From assembly GCA_017467905.1 (NCBI GenBank), contig JAFUKD010000026.1:1-35318 (forward strand): a DNA stretch of 35,318 nt. The letters are read 5' to 3'. The DNA is from Phascolarctobacterium sp. (GTDB lineage Bacteria; Bacillota; Negativicutes; Acidaminococcales; Acidaminococcaceae). Both the position numbers and the translations under genes were made by a program. The first letter of the stretch is position 1. Each line of letters starts with the position of its first letter. Positions 15,471 to 22,086 of this stretch are shown in pieces. The notes under the pieces are model-generated. The model saw nothing but the letters and a program-made list of their open reading frames with translations. It was not told where the DNA came from and made no database searches.

Positions 15471-16406
15471 CTACTTCACCTTACTCATTTGCATTACGAC
15501 CCATCCGCCTTTTTCATCAACGTGATCAACCTGCATGCCAACCTTTTGAGCCGCCGCCTCAATATCGTCACGTCTCTCACTGATGATACCGCTTGCAAGG
15601 AAAATGCCATCGTCTTCCAGCTTGCCGGGAATATCCTTCAGCAACATAATGATAATATCTGCAATAATATTAGCAATGATAATATTAGCCTTACCCTCGG
15701 TTCCGCGCAGCAAATCGCCCTCTTTAACGTCAATCATCTGGCTTAAACCATTATCAGCAATATTTTCCTTCGCCACACGCACCGCAACAGCATCAATATC
15801 CACAGCCTTAACTTTCTTAGCACCTAAAAGAGCTGCCGCAATAGCAAGAATACCGCTGCCAGTACCAACGTCAAAAACCATAGCATCCTTGGTCATAATT
15901 TTCTCCAAACGCGCCATACACATATTAGTCGTGTGGTGAGTACCGGTGCCAAATGCCATACCGGGATCAATTTTAATTACATGCTCACCGGATTTAGCTT
16001 CATATTCTTCCCAGCTAGGTTTAATGACCAAGCTTTCCCCAACGTGGGTAACGTGGAAATATTGCTTCCATTCATTTGCCCAATCCACTTCGGAAACAGT
16101 ACGAAAGCGAGTATTGCCAAAGCGGAACTTGCCAATACGTTCTTCAATAATATTCAGCTCGTCTTCAATTTGTGCCAAACGTTCTTGCAGCTTTTCGTCA
16201 TCTGCATAATAGGCACTAACGGTTACAACCTCCGTGTTCTCCTGCTCCGGAATATCACACAGTTCCCAAGTGCCACTGTTACGCAAATCATTAATCAGCT
16301 GGGGGTCCTCAATAGCAACTCCGTGAGCGCCGACACTTACCAAAATATCAGAAACAGCTTCCACCGCCTCGTGGGTTACTTGTACATTTACTTCTATCCA
16401 ATTCAT
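15471..16406 (-). CDS. prmA: Ribosomal protein L11 methyltransferase PrmA
   Basis: This 311-residue class I SAM methyltransferase has an N-terminal substrate-recognition domain (about 1-100) that in the family binds L11. The catalytic domain follows, with the PrmA-specific DPGMAFGTGTHHTT stretch, SAM motif I (FDVGTGSGILAIAA) and an NIIIANIIADII motif in place of NPPY. It trimethylates ribosomal protein L11. ATG 16404-16406 follows AGGAG at 9 bases. It is the first gene of the prmA-rsmE-mtaB unit and is divergent from the threonine dehydratase gene. Confidence 0.95.
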   Translation of the reverse strand: MNWIEVNVQVTHEAVEAVSDILVSVGAHGVAIEDPQLINDLRNSGTWELCDIPEQENTEVVTVSAYYADDEKLQERLAQIEDELNIIEERIGKFRFGNTRFRTVSEVDWANEWKQYFHVTHVGESLVIKPSWEEYEAKSGEHVIKIDPGMAFGTGTHHTTNMCMARLEKIMTKDAMVFDVGTGSGILAIAAALLGAKKVKAVDIDAVAVRVAKENIADNGLSQMIDVKEGDLLRGTEGKANIIIANIIADIIIMLLKDIPGKLEDDGIFLASGIISERRDDIEAAAQKVGMQVDHVDEKGGWVVMQMSKVK

Positions 16407-16435
16407 CTGTTATTACTCCTATTCTACAAAACCGT

Positions 16436-16546
16436 TAGAAGCACTGTCTCACTGCGTTGGAACTTATCTTGCTAGACGTATCACTATTACGTCTTTTCCT
16501 TACAGGCTTGCCCAACCTCGTTCCACAGCACTTCCAATACCTTCAG
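16436..16546 (-). other. Structured leader or intergenic element upstream of prmA
   Basis: Read on the minus strand, GAAGTGCTGT near 16546 can pair with ACAGTGCTTC near 16440 through ten pairs, two of them G-U. Inside these lie GGAAC/GTTCC pairs and a central AGACGTA/TACGTCT hairpin (16474-16480 with 16488-16494). The G-U pairs only work in a minus-strand RNA, which points to the prmA leader. I cannot match it to a known riboswitch. Confidence 0.4.
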
Positions 16547-16564
16547 TCAAATCAATTTACAGTA

Positions 16565-16590
16565 TTTAGTATAGCATACGCTATACTAAA
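16565..16590. promoter_or_regulatory. Perfect 11-bp palindrome between prmA and the threonine dehydratase gene
   Basis: TTTAGTATAGC (16565-16575) and GCTATACTAAA (16580-16590) are exact inverted repeats with a 4-base spacer. The repeat ends 16 bases upstream of the -35 box at 16607. The position suits an operator for the divergent pair. It has no good T-run, so it is not a clear terminator. Confidence 0.5.
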
Positions 16591-16606
16591 ACCGCAAAAT
16601 AATTTA

Positions 16607-16635
16607 TTGACTGCATTCCCATTTTAACATAGAAT
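16607..16635 (+). promoter_or_regulatory. Predicted sigma-A promoter of the threonine dehydratase gene
   Basis: TTGACT (16607-16612), a 17-base spacer and TAGAAT (16630-16635) match the consensus at 10 of 12 positions. The leader would be about 45 bases and carries the AAGGAGG ribosome site. Confidence 0.7.
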
Positions 16636-16686
16636 AATGTTTGTATATATATGAAGCTTTTAAACGAAAAGCTAAGGAGGAAAGTT

Positions 16687-17892
16687 ATGCTTACCTTGGA
16701 TAAGATTTACCATGCAGCCTTCGTTTTGAAGGATATCGCCCGCAAAACAGACTTAATCGCTGCTCCCCAACTTTGTGACGGCACACAATTATATTTGAAG
16801 ACAGAAAACCTGCAAGTAACCGGCAGCTTTAAAGTGCGCGGTGCTTACTATAAAATTAGCCAGCTTACGGAAGAAGAACGTGCTAAAGGCGTAATCGCCT
16901 GCAGTGCGGGTAACCATGCCCAAGGCGTTGCCCTTGCTGCTACAAAGATGGGTATCAAAAGTATTATCTGTATGCCTGATGGCGCACCTATCATGAAAGT
17001 AGAAAACACTAAACGCTTGGGCGCAGAGGTGCGTCTTGCCAAAGGAACATATGACGATGCCCATGACCTTGCTGTACAACTGCAGGAAGAAACCGGCATG
17101 ACCTTTATCCATCCCTACGATGATGACTTGGTAATCGCAGGGCAAGGCAGTATTGGCTTAGAAATTTTGGAACAGCTCCCTGATGTTGAAGCAGTTATTG
17201 TTCCCATTGGTGGTGGCGGTCTTATCTCCGGTGTTGCTCTCGCTATGAAGAGCTTACGCCCCGACATTAAAATTTATGGCGTACAAGCAGCAGGCGCAGC
17301 CAGCATGTTCAACGCTTTCAAGGCAAAATGCTACCAAACCTTAAACTGTGTTAGCACCTTTGCAGATGGCATCGCAGTTAAAACTCCTGGCGAAAACACC
17401 TTCAATATCATTGAAAAATATGTAGATGAAATCATCACTGTCAGCGAGGACGAAATCGCTGCAGCAATCCTCGCACTTATTGAAAAGCAAAAGCTTATCG
17501 CCGAAGGCGCAGGCGCTACTCCAGTAGCAGCAGCTCTCTTCAACAAGCTTCCCCTCCAAGGTAAAAAGGTTGTGTGCCTTGTTTCCGGTGGTAACATTGA
17601 CGTTAACATCCTTTCCCGCGTAATCACCCGCGGTCAAGTAATGAGCGGACGCAAAACCAATCTGATGATTGCCTTAGAAGATAAGCCGGGCCAACTGCTT
17701 CACGTAAGCGATATCGTTTCCAGCTGTGGTGCGAATGTTATTAGCGTACATCATGACCGCAGTGATGCCAACATGGCAATTACCAGCTGCTTCCTGAAAC
17801 TGGGCTTAGAAACCCGTGACCTGGCACAAATCGAACAAATCAAAAAGCGCCTCACAGAAGAAGGCTTTAACCTTGTAAGCGAAAGAGTATAA
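16687..17892 (+). CDS. Threonine ammonia-lyase (threonine dehydratase), medium form with ACT domain
   Basis: This 401-residue PLP enzyme converts threonine to 2-oxobutanoate and ammonia in the cytoplasm. Visible features are the PLP lysine in TGSFKVRG (Lys49), the Gly-rich phosphate loop (IGGGGLISG near 183) and a C-terminal ACT-type domain (about 325-401, starting LMIALEDKPGQLLHV). Length and layout fit the medium form (TIGR01127). The start is ATG 16687, where AAGGAGG lies 6 bases upstream; an in-frame ATG 36 bases earlier has no such site. It could serve isoleucine synthesis or threonine catabolism (ilvA or tdcB type), and the context does not decide. It is transcribed alone from its own promoter and ends at the terminator at 17930-17986. 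Confidence 0.92.
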   Translation: MLTLDKIYHAAFVLKDIARKTDLIAAPQLCDGTQLYLKTENLQVTGSFKVRGAYYKISQLTEEERAKGVIACSAGNHAQGVALAATKMGIKSIICMPDGAPIMKVENTKRLGAEVRLAKGTYDDAHDLAVQLQEETGMTFIHPYDDDLVIAGQGSIGLEILEQLPDVEAVIVPIGGGGLISGVALAMKSLRPDIKIYGVQAAGAASMFNAFKAKCYQTLNCVSTFADGIAVKTPGENTFNIIEKYVDEIITVSEDEIAAAILALIEKQKLIAEGAGATPVAAALFNKLPLQGKKVVCLVSGGNIDVNILSRVITRGQVMSGRKTNLMIALEDKPGQLLHVSDIVSSCGANVISVHHDRSDANMAITSCFLKLGLETRDLAQIEQIKKRLTEEGFNLVSERV

Positions 17893-17929
17893 AACAATAT
17901 TCCTACGCCAAAATAATTTTTAACAACAA

Positions 17930-17986
17930 AGACACACCATATAGCTAATCCTAAAAGGAGATTGCTGTATAGTGTGTCTATTTTTT
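17930..17986 (+). terminator. Terminator between converging threonine dehydratase and phosphatase genes
   Basis: AGACACAC (17930-17937) pairs with GTGTGTCT (17972-17979). An inner extension (ATATAGC with GCTGTAT, one G-U) continues the stem, and TTTTTT follows on the plus strand at 17981-17986. It probably also stops minus-strand transcription of the phosphatase gene. Confidence 0.75.
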
Positions 17987-18016
17987 ATCAAGGACTTCCA
18001 CCTCGTCTTCTAATTT

Positions 18017-18472
18017 TTAGTAGCCTAAATATTCGAGGAAGCCGTCCAAGCCAGCCTTCACATCATCGTAAGTCAGGTCAAAGTCGCCAGTATACCAAGG
18101 GTCAGCAATGCTTTGTCCGTTTCTGCCGGCAAAATCTAAAAGCAAACTAACCTTGTGCAAATCATCACTGCCAATAATGCGGTCAATGTTCCGCAAATTA
18201 TTTCTGTCCATTGCGACAATATAATCATAATTTTCGTAATCACGTCTTGTCATCTGGCGAGCAGTTTTGCCTGCAACGCTAATGCCAAACTGCGCCAGCT
18301 TCTTACGTGTACCATAGTGCACAGGGTTGCCAAGCTCCTCCCTGCTTGTCGCTGCAGAAGCAATATCAAACATAGAAGCAATGCCACGTTTAGCAACCAT
18401 ATCTTTCAGTAAAAACTCTGCCATCGGTGACCTACAAATGTTACCATGGCAAACGAAAAGGATTTTATGCAT
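18017..18472 (-). CDS. Low-molecular-weight protein tyrosine phosphatase
   Basis: This 151-residue cytoplasmic enzyme has the catalytic loop CHGNICRS (Cys8, Arg14, Ser15) at the N-terminus and the general acid in ADPWYTGDF (Asp124), the standard layout of the family. Roles in the family range from control of exopolysaccharide tyrosine kinases to stress response; no kinase gene is nearby. I chose the second of two consecutive ATGs (18470-18472), because it sits 6 bases from AGGAGG while the first is only 3 bases away. It is the last gene before the AT-rich block. Confidence 0.93.
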   Translation of the reverse strand: MHKILFVCHGNICRSPMAEFLLKDMVAKRGIASMFDIASAATSREELGNPVHYGTRKKLAQFGISVAGKTARQMTRRDYENYDYIVAMDRNNLRNIDRIIGSDDLHKVSLLLDFAGRNGQSIADPWYTGDFDLTYDDVKAGLDGFLEYLGY

Positions 18473-18814
18473 CATAAACCTCCTAAATTTTTCGTTCAAT
18501 ACCCCATCACTTTGCTAAATCTACTCCTCACTCTAATAGTTGTCACGAGCAATCAAAAAGTGACGTAAAATTTTTCTGTTTTTGAAAAAAATTTTAACTA
18601 ACTGCTTTTCAAAATTTTTTCTTGAGATTACGTCACTTTTCTCTTTCCGATGTCAACTATAAGGGTGAGATTTCTTTTTTCCTCTCTTCTTTTGTTGGTT
18701 TTCTTCTCTCCTTTGTTTCTTTGCCCTGTTCAAGCAAAGCTGAAAGCTTTGCATCCTTTTTCTAAAGAATGTAGTAACTTAGAGTTATGTGGAGGACAGA
18801 AATTATAATCTTAT
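18473..18814. other. 342-base gene-free stretch with a long inverted repeat at the edge of the AT-rich block
   Basis: No gene is visible. The region contains the inverted repeat at 18536-18660, a T-rich stretch, and a small perfect hairpin, GCAAAGCT/AGCTTTGC (18734-18752). That hairpin may help end transcription of the HTH gene stopping at 18815, though its T-run is weak on that strand. Confidence 0.6.
18536..18660. repeat. Long imperfect inverted repeat
   Basis: Outer arms ATAGTTG (18536-18542) and CAACTAT (18654-18660), and inner arms AAAAGTGACGTAA (18556-18568) and TTACGTCACTTTT (18628-18640), are exact inverse copies, with equal 13-base gaps between outer and inner arms. The symmetric spacing makes it a single 125-base unit. 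The centre is A/T-rich. It resembles the body of a small non-coding element or a boundary structure. Confidence 0.6.
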
Positions 18815-19588
18815 CTACGCTAAATTTTTATATTCTTTCAACCTACGATAAAATGTAGCTCTGCTAACTTCCAAACGTTGTAAAGCTTCCGCTTCAGAAA
18901 TCTTATCATTGGTAAACAAACAGAACACTTCATCTGCCTTAAGAACATCCAACTTTATACGCTGTCTACCTCTTGGAGTAAATTTTTTGTTTTCAAGTTC
19001 TTGCTTACGCGCAGCTTCATACTCACTACGATATAAAGTCATCAGCAAATGATAAAACTCTTTGCGATTACTGTCATCTATCAAATAATTTTCTGTCTGA
19101 ACATCGTGTCCAGCACAAATCACACCAAGAACTAGTTTACAATAACCCAAAGCTCTTTCCTCGTAGGAAGGTTCGTCAATCACAACACAATGCTTCTCGT
19201 CAGCTTCAGTAAAACGCCTTACATAAAATCTATCTCCACTATAACGAGTGGTTGTGCGAATAAGCCATTCTAGTTGATTATGATAATCTAATCCAACTTC
19301 CGAAAGCAGTTCCCATAAATCTTCTCTGTTCTTATTAGGAGAGCGCTCGCTAATAAAAACTGGAACCATATTTTCTCTAACATATTCTTTTTTGCGAAGC
19401 TCCATCTTCAAACCAGGTATCCCTTGATATAATGGAGCTTTCAACAAATCAATAACACTATAGTTTGGAGTGAACACATACTTGTAGCTTTCATCTTCCC
19501 AAACCGTATAACTTATCTTGGAAACCACATATTCAATTCCATATTCATCACACAAGCAAATAAGCCCCGTAGTTGTAAATTCTCTCAT
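18815..19588 (-). CDS. HipA N-terminal-like (HipS-like) domain protein with C-terminal HTH
   Basis: This is a 257-residue protein. Residues about 1-130 resemble the small N-terminal domain of HipA: VPVFISERSPNKNREDL, then LEWLIRTTTRYSGDRFYV, paralleling the pattern around the LLPEG region and the gally strand of HipA. A helical middle follows. Residues about 212-255 form an HTH of the resolvase/HTH_7 type (ISEAEALQRLEVSRATFYRR). Its ATG overlaps the stop of the kinase gene by 4 bases (ATGA), so the two are coupled. In known three-gene HipBST systems, HipS is this N-terminal domain and acts as antitoxin while HipB binds DNA. Here both jobs may be joined in one protein. The domain reading is by eye and uncertain. 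Confidence 0.6.
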   Translation of the reverse strand: MREFTTTGLICLCDEYGIEYVVSKISYTVWEDESYKYVFTPNYSVIDLLKAPLYQGIPGLKMELRKKEYVRENMVPVFISERSPNKNREDLWELLSEVGLDYHNQLEWLIRTTTRYSGDRFYVRRFTEADEKHCVVIDEPSYEERALGYCKLVLGVICAGHDVQTENYLIDDSNRKEFYHLLMTLYRSEYEAARKQELENKKFTPRGRQRIKLDVLKADEVFCLFTNDKISEAEALQRLEVSRATFYRRLKEYKNLA

Positions 19589-20439
19589 TTTGGATTCCTC
19601 AACAAATCGTAAGACGCTTTTAATATTTTCTCATAACGATGCTTCAACATATGCTTATAAAAATCCTTTTGGACATCGCTAAGTTCAACAGTTTCATCTA
19701 TCAAACTAAAAATTCTCTCCAAATCTATCTTTTCAACAATTTTTATTAACGCAACATTACATTCAGGAAAAGCCAGACTATTTATAACTTCGTAATAGGA
19801 ACTCTTCTCTCCATTCAATTTAACTTGGGAAGTTGGAAAAGTATAAATCCGTTTATCGGTTTCAGCTTCTGAATTTATAACTGATAACATTTCATATTCA
19901 TCAACCATTTTCGGATATAAGCAAGAGCCATTATCAAACACCGGAGCCAAACGATACTTATCCTTATTTTTTATAAATCCCCAGTTACCACCATGTCTAT
20001 CAAAATTACCAAGCAACGCATCCACAATAAACATTTCCCAAAACAGAGAAATTGTTTCATCAACATTTGTCAGCTTAGAATTATCTCGTAGCATTTGCAT
20101 AATATCTTCGTAAGTGTACTGATACAAGTCTGTATCTTGGTCTAAAGTACTTTCACCAACATCATTAAAAGGAACAAAGTACTCATCATAACCTATAAAA
20201 TTTTTACAGGCAACAACAGGCTCACCATCATAACTTCCTAAAAAAGTTTCTTGCACTTCAAATCCAAGCAAGCCAAAAATTCTTGAACCTAAGTATTCAG
20301 AAACGTGATTATTTCTTTTACCAAAAGCAGTTGCCTTACGAAACTTAACCATGTATTCATCTTCACCAATGACTATTCCAAGCTTTCGTTCAGAACCACT
20401 GTAATAAACATCACTGCGTTTAAACATTGAAAGGTTCAT
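19585..20439 (-). CDS. HipA/HipT/CtkA-like Ser/Thr kinase (probable toxin)
   Basis: This 284-residue protein lacks the usual N-terminal HipA subdomain, as in HipT and CtkA. Kinase elements are visible: Lys32 in EYMVKFRK (ATP anchor), SEYLGSRIFGLLG (about 47-59), the catalytic loop NFDRHGGNWGF with Asp147 and Asn152, and the metal-binding Asp169 in LAPVFDNGS. All catalytic residues are present, so it is probably active. ATG 20437-20439 follows AGGTG. It is the first gene of a two-gene unit with the HTH/HipS-like protein. Toxin-antitoxin function is inferred from family and from the coupled partner; the target is unknown. Confidence 0.8.
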   Translation of the reverse strand: MNLSMFKRSDVYYSGSERKLGIVIGEDEYMVKFRKATAFGKRNNHVSEYLGSRIFGLLGFEVQETFLGSYDGEPVVACKNFIGYDEYFVPFNDVGESTLDQDTDLYQYTYEDIMQMLRDNSKLTNVDETISLFWEMFIVDALLGNFDRHGGNWGFIKNKDKYRLAPVFDNGSCLYPKMVDEYEMLSVINSEAETDKRIYTFPTSQVKLNGEKSSYYEVINSLAFPECNVALIKIVEKIDLERIFSLIDETVELSDVQKDFYKHMLKHRYEKILKASYDLLRNPK

Positions 20440-20476
20440 AGTTCACCTGCTTTCTTCCTCTTTTAAGAAAAGTTTA

Positions 20477-20530
20477 TCATAAAAAAAGAAGAGTATCAAT
20501 AATCACTATAATTATTGATACTCTTCTTTT
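20477..20530 (-). terminator. Very strong terminator after the 80-residue repeat protein gene
   Basis: A perfect 20-bp stem (20484-20503 with 20511-20530) around a 7-base loop is followed on the minus strand by a run of seven T (with the stem end). It separates the 80-residue gene from the kinase gene. Confidence 0.9.
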
Positions 20531-20589
20531 ATTTGTCTTGGAGTTCAGCATATCATTTACTCGAACTCCTTAAAACGAGAAGTACATAT

Positions 20590-20832
20590 TTATCTATCTT
20601 TTTTAGATTGAGATAAAACACTTCCAGCTAAGCTTTTCGTCACCTTTGAATACTTATCACTATTAAGAACATTAGAAGCCTTGCTTTCCATATCCTTACC
20701 AGTAACTTTATTAGTATTACGTTGGGACAAAACACTTCCAGCTAATTCTTTTTGGATATTAGAGCTATCTTTAGCTCGTAAAATTTTTGCGGCGAAAGAA
20801 GCCATTTCCTTACCACTTTTTTTGTTGCTCAT
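20590..20832 (-). CDS. 80-residue protein made of two tandem repeats, unknown function
   Basis: The protein consists of two similar units of about 33 residues: GKEMASFAAKIL ending ELAGSVLSQ, and GKDMESKASNVL ending SLAGSVLSQ. The shared core is GK-M-(A/S)K-L, then LAGSVLSQ. It is small, polar and without a membrane segment. ATG 20830-20832 follows GAGGTG at 5 bases, and a very strong terminator lies downstream, so it looks like a genuine single-gene unit. I have no function to offer. It sits just upstream of the kinase module but is transcriptionally separate. Confidence 0.75.
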   Translation of the reverse strand: MSNKKSGKEMASFAAKILRAKDSSNIQKELAGSVLSQRNTNKVTGKDMESKASNVLNSDKYSKVTKSLAGSVLSQSKKDR

Positions 20833-20890
20833 AATAACACCTCATTATAACCAGAAAGAGAACACTGTCACCTTGTACTCTCAAAACAAA

Positions 20891-21028
20891 TTAGTCAACG
20901 TTTTCTAATTTTCTTCGTTTAGGAAAGCAAAACGCTTTCTTACCAACCTGATGGGCGTAGAGTCTACGCCCATCTTTAAGAGTTATATAAGCAGTAAAAA
21001 TCAAGTTATTATCCTTGCGTTTTTTCAT
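20891..21028 (-). CDS. 45-residue basic protein, unknown function
   Basis: This is a short open frame with strong coding signs: ATG 21026-21028, a GGGGGTG purine-rich ribosome site about 7-8 bases upstream, and a clean stop at 20891. The product begins MKKRKDNNLIFTAYITLKDG, continues RRLYAHQVGKKAFCFPKRRK and ends LENVD. It is strongly basic and has a beta-strand-like core (LIFTAYIT, RRLYAH). A palindrome at 20950-20974 lies inside the DGRRLYAH codons and is therefore not a terminator. A small RNA- or DNA-binding protein is possible but unproven. Confidence 0.65.
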   Translation of the reverse strand: MKKRKDNNLIFTAYITLKDGRRLYAHQVGKKAFCFPKRRKLENVD

Positions 21029-21060
21029 ACTACGCACCCCCTTTCCAAAAGATTTTTCAC

Positions 21061-21201
21061 AGACGAATTCGTGAATCTATGGAAAAGAGAAGAAACAAAT
21101 GCTACAATCAAAGTGCATACGAGAATAGCAGGTGACAATTCGTCTCTTCTCTTCTCACTAAGCTTATGTGAGTTTCCACCCTCACGTAAGCTTATTTTTT
21201 T
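21061..21201. ncRNA. Candidate structured RNA or antisense transcript between two small genes
   Basis: The stretch contains AGACGAATT (21061-21069) complementary to AATTCGTCT (21137-21145). It ends with a 14-bp hairpin (21159-21172 with 21181-21194, one G-U) followed on the plus strand by TTTTTTT (21195-21201). That is a textbook plus-strand terminator with no plus-strand gene in front. A plus-strand RNA ending at 21201 would be antisense to the leader of the 45-residue gene. No promoter is clear. Confidence 0.35.
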
Positions 21202-21218
21202 GAGAAACAAAGCGAGTT

Positions 21219-21602
21219 TTATGCCATAGTGACTGCTTCATCCAGATTAAACAACATTATGGATGCTTCTGGAATATACACTCCATTAACTCTATAAGAA
21301 AGCTTTTTTAAGTCCCAAGAACAAATTCTCTCAATAGTGTTGATTAAATCCCTTGAGTTCATTCTAACAGATAAAACTCCATTAGCTTTCTCTTTGTAAA
21401 ACGGAGCAGCCTTTGCATCCTCTTCATCACAACGTTGTACAGCTATTAATTTTTCAGTTTCATTAATTAATAATCTAACTCGTTCCGGATAATCCATTTT
21501 CATTATAACAGACTTATTAAAGGTCAATCCGTTATTCGTAATGGAAACATACGGAACCCCCTCATTAAAATCAAAAACCTTAAAATTAGTTAAATCAATC
21601 AC
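21219..21602 (-). CDS. Conserved-looking hypothetical protein, 127 residues
   Basis: I do not recognise a named domain. The protein alternates strands and helices, with the stretches VPYVSITNNGLTFNKS, ERVRLLINETEKLIAVQ and a C-terminal YRVNGVYIPEASIMLFNLDEA. No signal peptide or membrane segment is seen. The start is GTG 21600-21602, supported by GGGAGG about 8 bases upstream. Proteins with this general look are common in accessory regions of gut Firmicutes, but I cannot name a family. Its promoter lies at about 21648-21694 together with three direct repeats. Confidence 0.75.
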   Translation of the reverse strand: MIDLTNFKVFDFNEGVPYVSITNNGLTFNKSVIMKMDYPERVRLLINETEKLIAVQRCDEEDAKAAPFYKEKANGVLSVRMNSRDLINTIERICSWDLKKLSYRVNGVYIPEASIMLFNLDEAVTMA

Positions 21603-21647
21603 TTTGCTCGCCTCCCTTCTCTACGAACAGCATATCATGCTTTACAC

Positions 21648-21694
21648 ATTATATCAACACCATTTCCGTCAGATTTCCGTCAGATTTCCGTCAG
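21648..21694 (-). promoter_or_regulatory. Extended -10 promoter overlapped by three 11-bp direct repeats
   Basis: On the minus strand TGATATAAT (21648-21656) is an extended consensus -10 for the gene starting at 21602. Immediately upstream, ATTTCCGTCAG is repeated three times without gaps (21662-21694, plus-strand reading), covering the -35 region. The 11-base period is one helical turn, so a protein could contact the same face three times. Confidence 0.6.
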
Positions 21695-21808
21695 TATTCC
21701 TGCGCAGTTTTATTCCATCCAACAAGACGCAGTAAATTTGCACATATATATGTCAGAAACTATAAATTTGTATTGATATTTTAGCCACACGTGTATCCGT
21801 TTCCTCTT

Positions 21809-22009
21809 TTAAAATTCAACTGCTTCACTCCACTCACCAGTTTCTTCGTTATAAGCAGTTGCTTTTGTTGAAATTAATTCGCCTGGTTCTAAAACTATCT
21901 CACCACTATCATACGCTCCCTTTATGATTATCAATGCTTCTTCTACACTATCTGCCTCAACCTTAAATGTTTCGCATATAACTTCTTTAATATTAACTGT
22001 AAACTTCAC
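21809..22009 (-). CDS. DpnD/PcfM-like small protein
   Basis: This 66-residue acidic protein begins MKFTVNIKEVICETFKVEA, then DSVEEALIIIKGAYDSGEIV. It matches the DpnD/PcfM pattern: a beta strand with the conserved EA-S-EEAL-IVK helix and an acidic EIVL stretch. Members occur on mobile elements and near restriction systems; the function is not known. I chose GTG 22007-22009, because AGGTGG lies 8 bases upstream; an earlier in-frame GTG overlaps the ribosome site. It follows the restriction-modification genes but lies beyond their terminator. Confidence 0.7.
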   Translation of the reverse strand: MKFTVNIKEVICETFKVEADSVEEALIIIKGAYDSGEIVLEPGELISTKATAYNEETGEWSEAVEF

Positions 22010-22040
22010 ACAACATTCCACCTTTCTTAAAACATTTTAT

Positions 22041-22080
22041 AAAAAAACAGGTAGCAACCAATAATACGTTACTGCCTGTT
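22041..22080 (-). terminator. Terminator of the C5-methyltransferase gene
   Basis: AACAGGTAGCAAC (22046-22058) pairs with GTTACTGCCTGTT (22068-22080) with one mismatch and one G-U. On the minus strand a run of seven T follows. It lies just past the methyltransferase stop at 22087. Confidence 0.8.
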
Positions 22081-22086
22081 AATTCT

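Noticed and set aside
16651-16686. Earlier start for the threonine dehydratase gene
   Set aside because: The upstream ATG has no ribosome site, and the extra 12 residues would include the AAGGAGG that serves the ATG at 16687.
16407-16686. T-box riboswitch for threonine in front of the dehydratase gene
   Set aside because: No T-box sequence (AGGGTGG-type) or specifier loop is visible, and the promoter at 16607-16635 leaves a leader too short for one.
20950-20974. Palindrome GATGGGCGTAG/CTACGCCCATC as a terminator
   Set aside because: The loop would be only 3 bases, the T-tract is poor, and it lies inside the 45-residue coding frame.
20951-21229. A 92-residue plus-strand frame and a 61-residue minus-strand frame (21025-21210)
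   Set aside because: The plus frame starts inside a palindrome that belongs to the 45-residue gene and runs through a terminator. The minus frame starts with TTG without a ribosome site, although it has a membrane-like stretch. Both are more likely by-products of a structured region.
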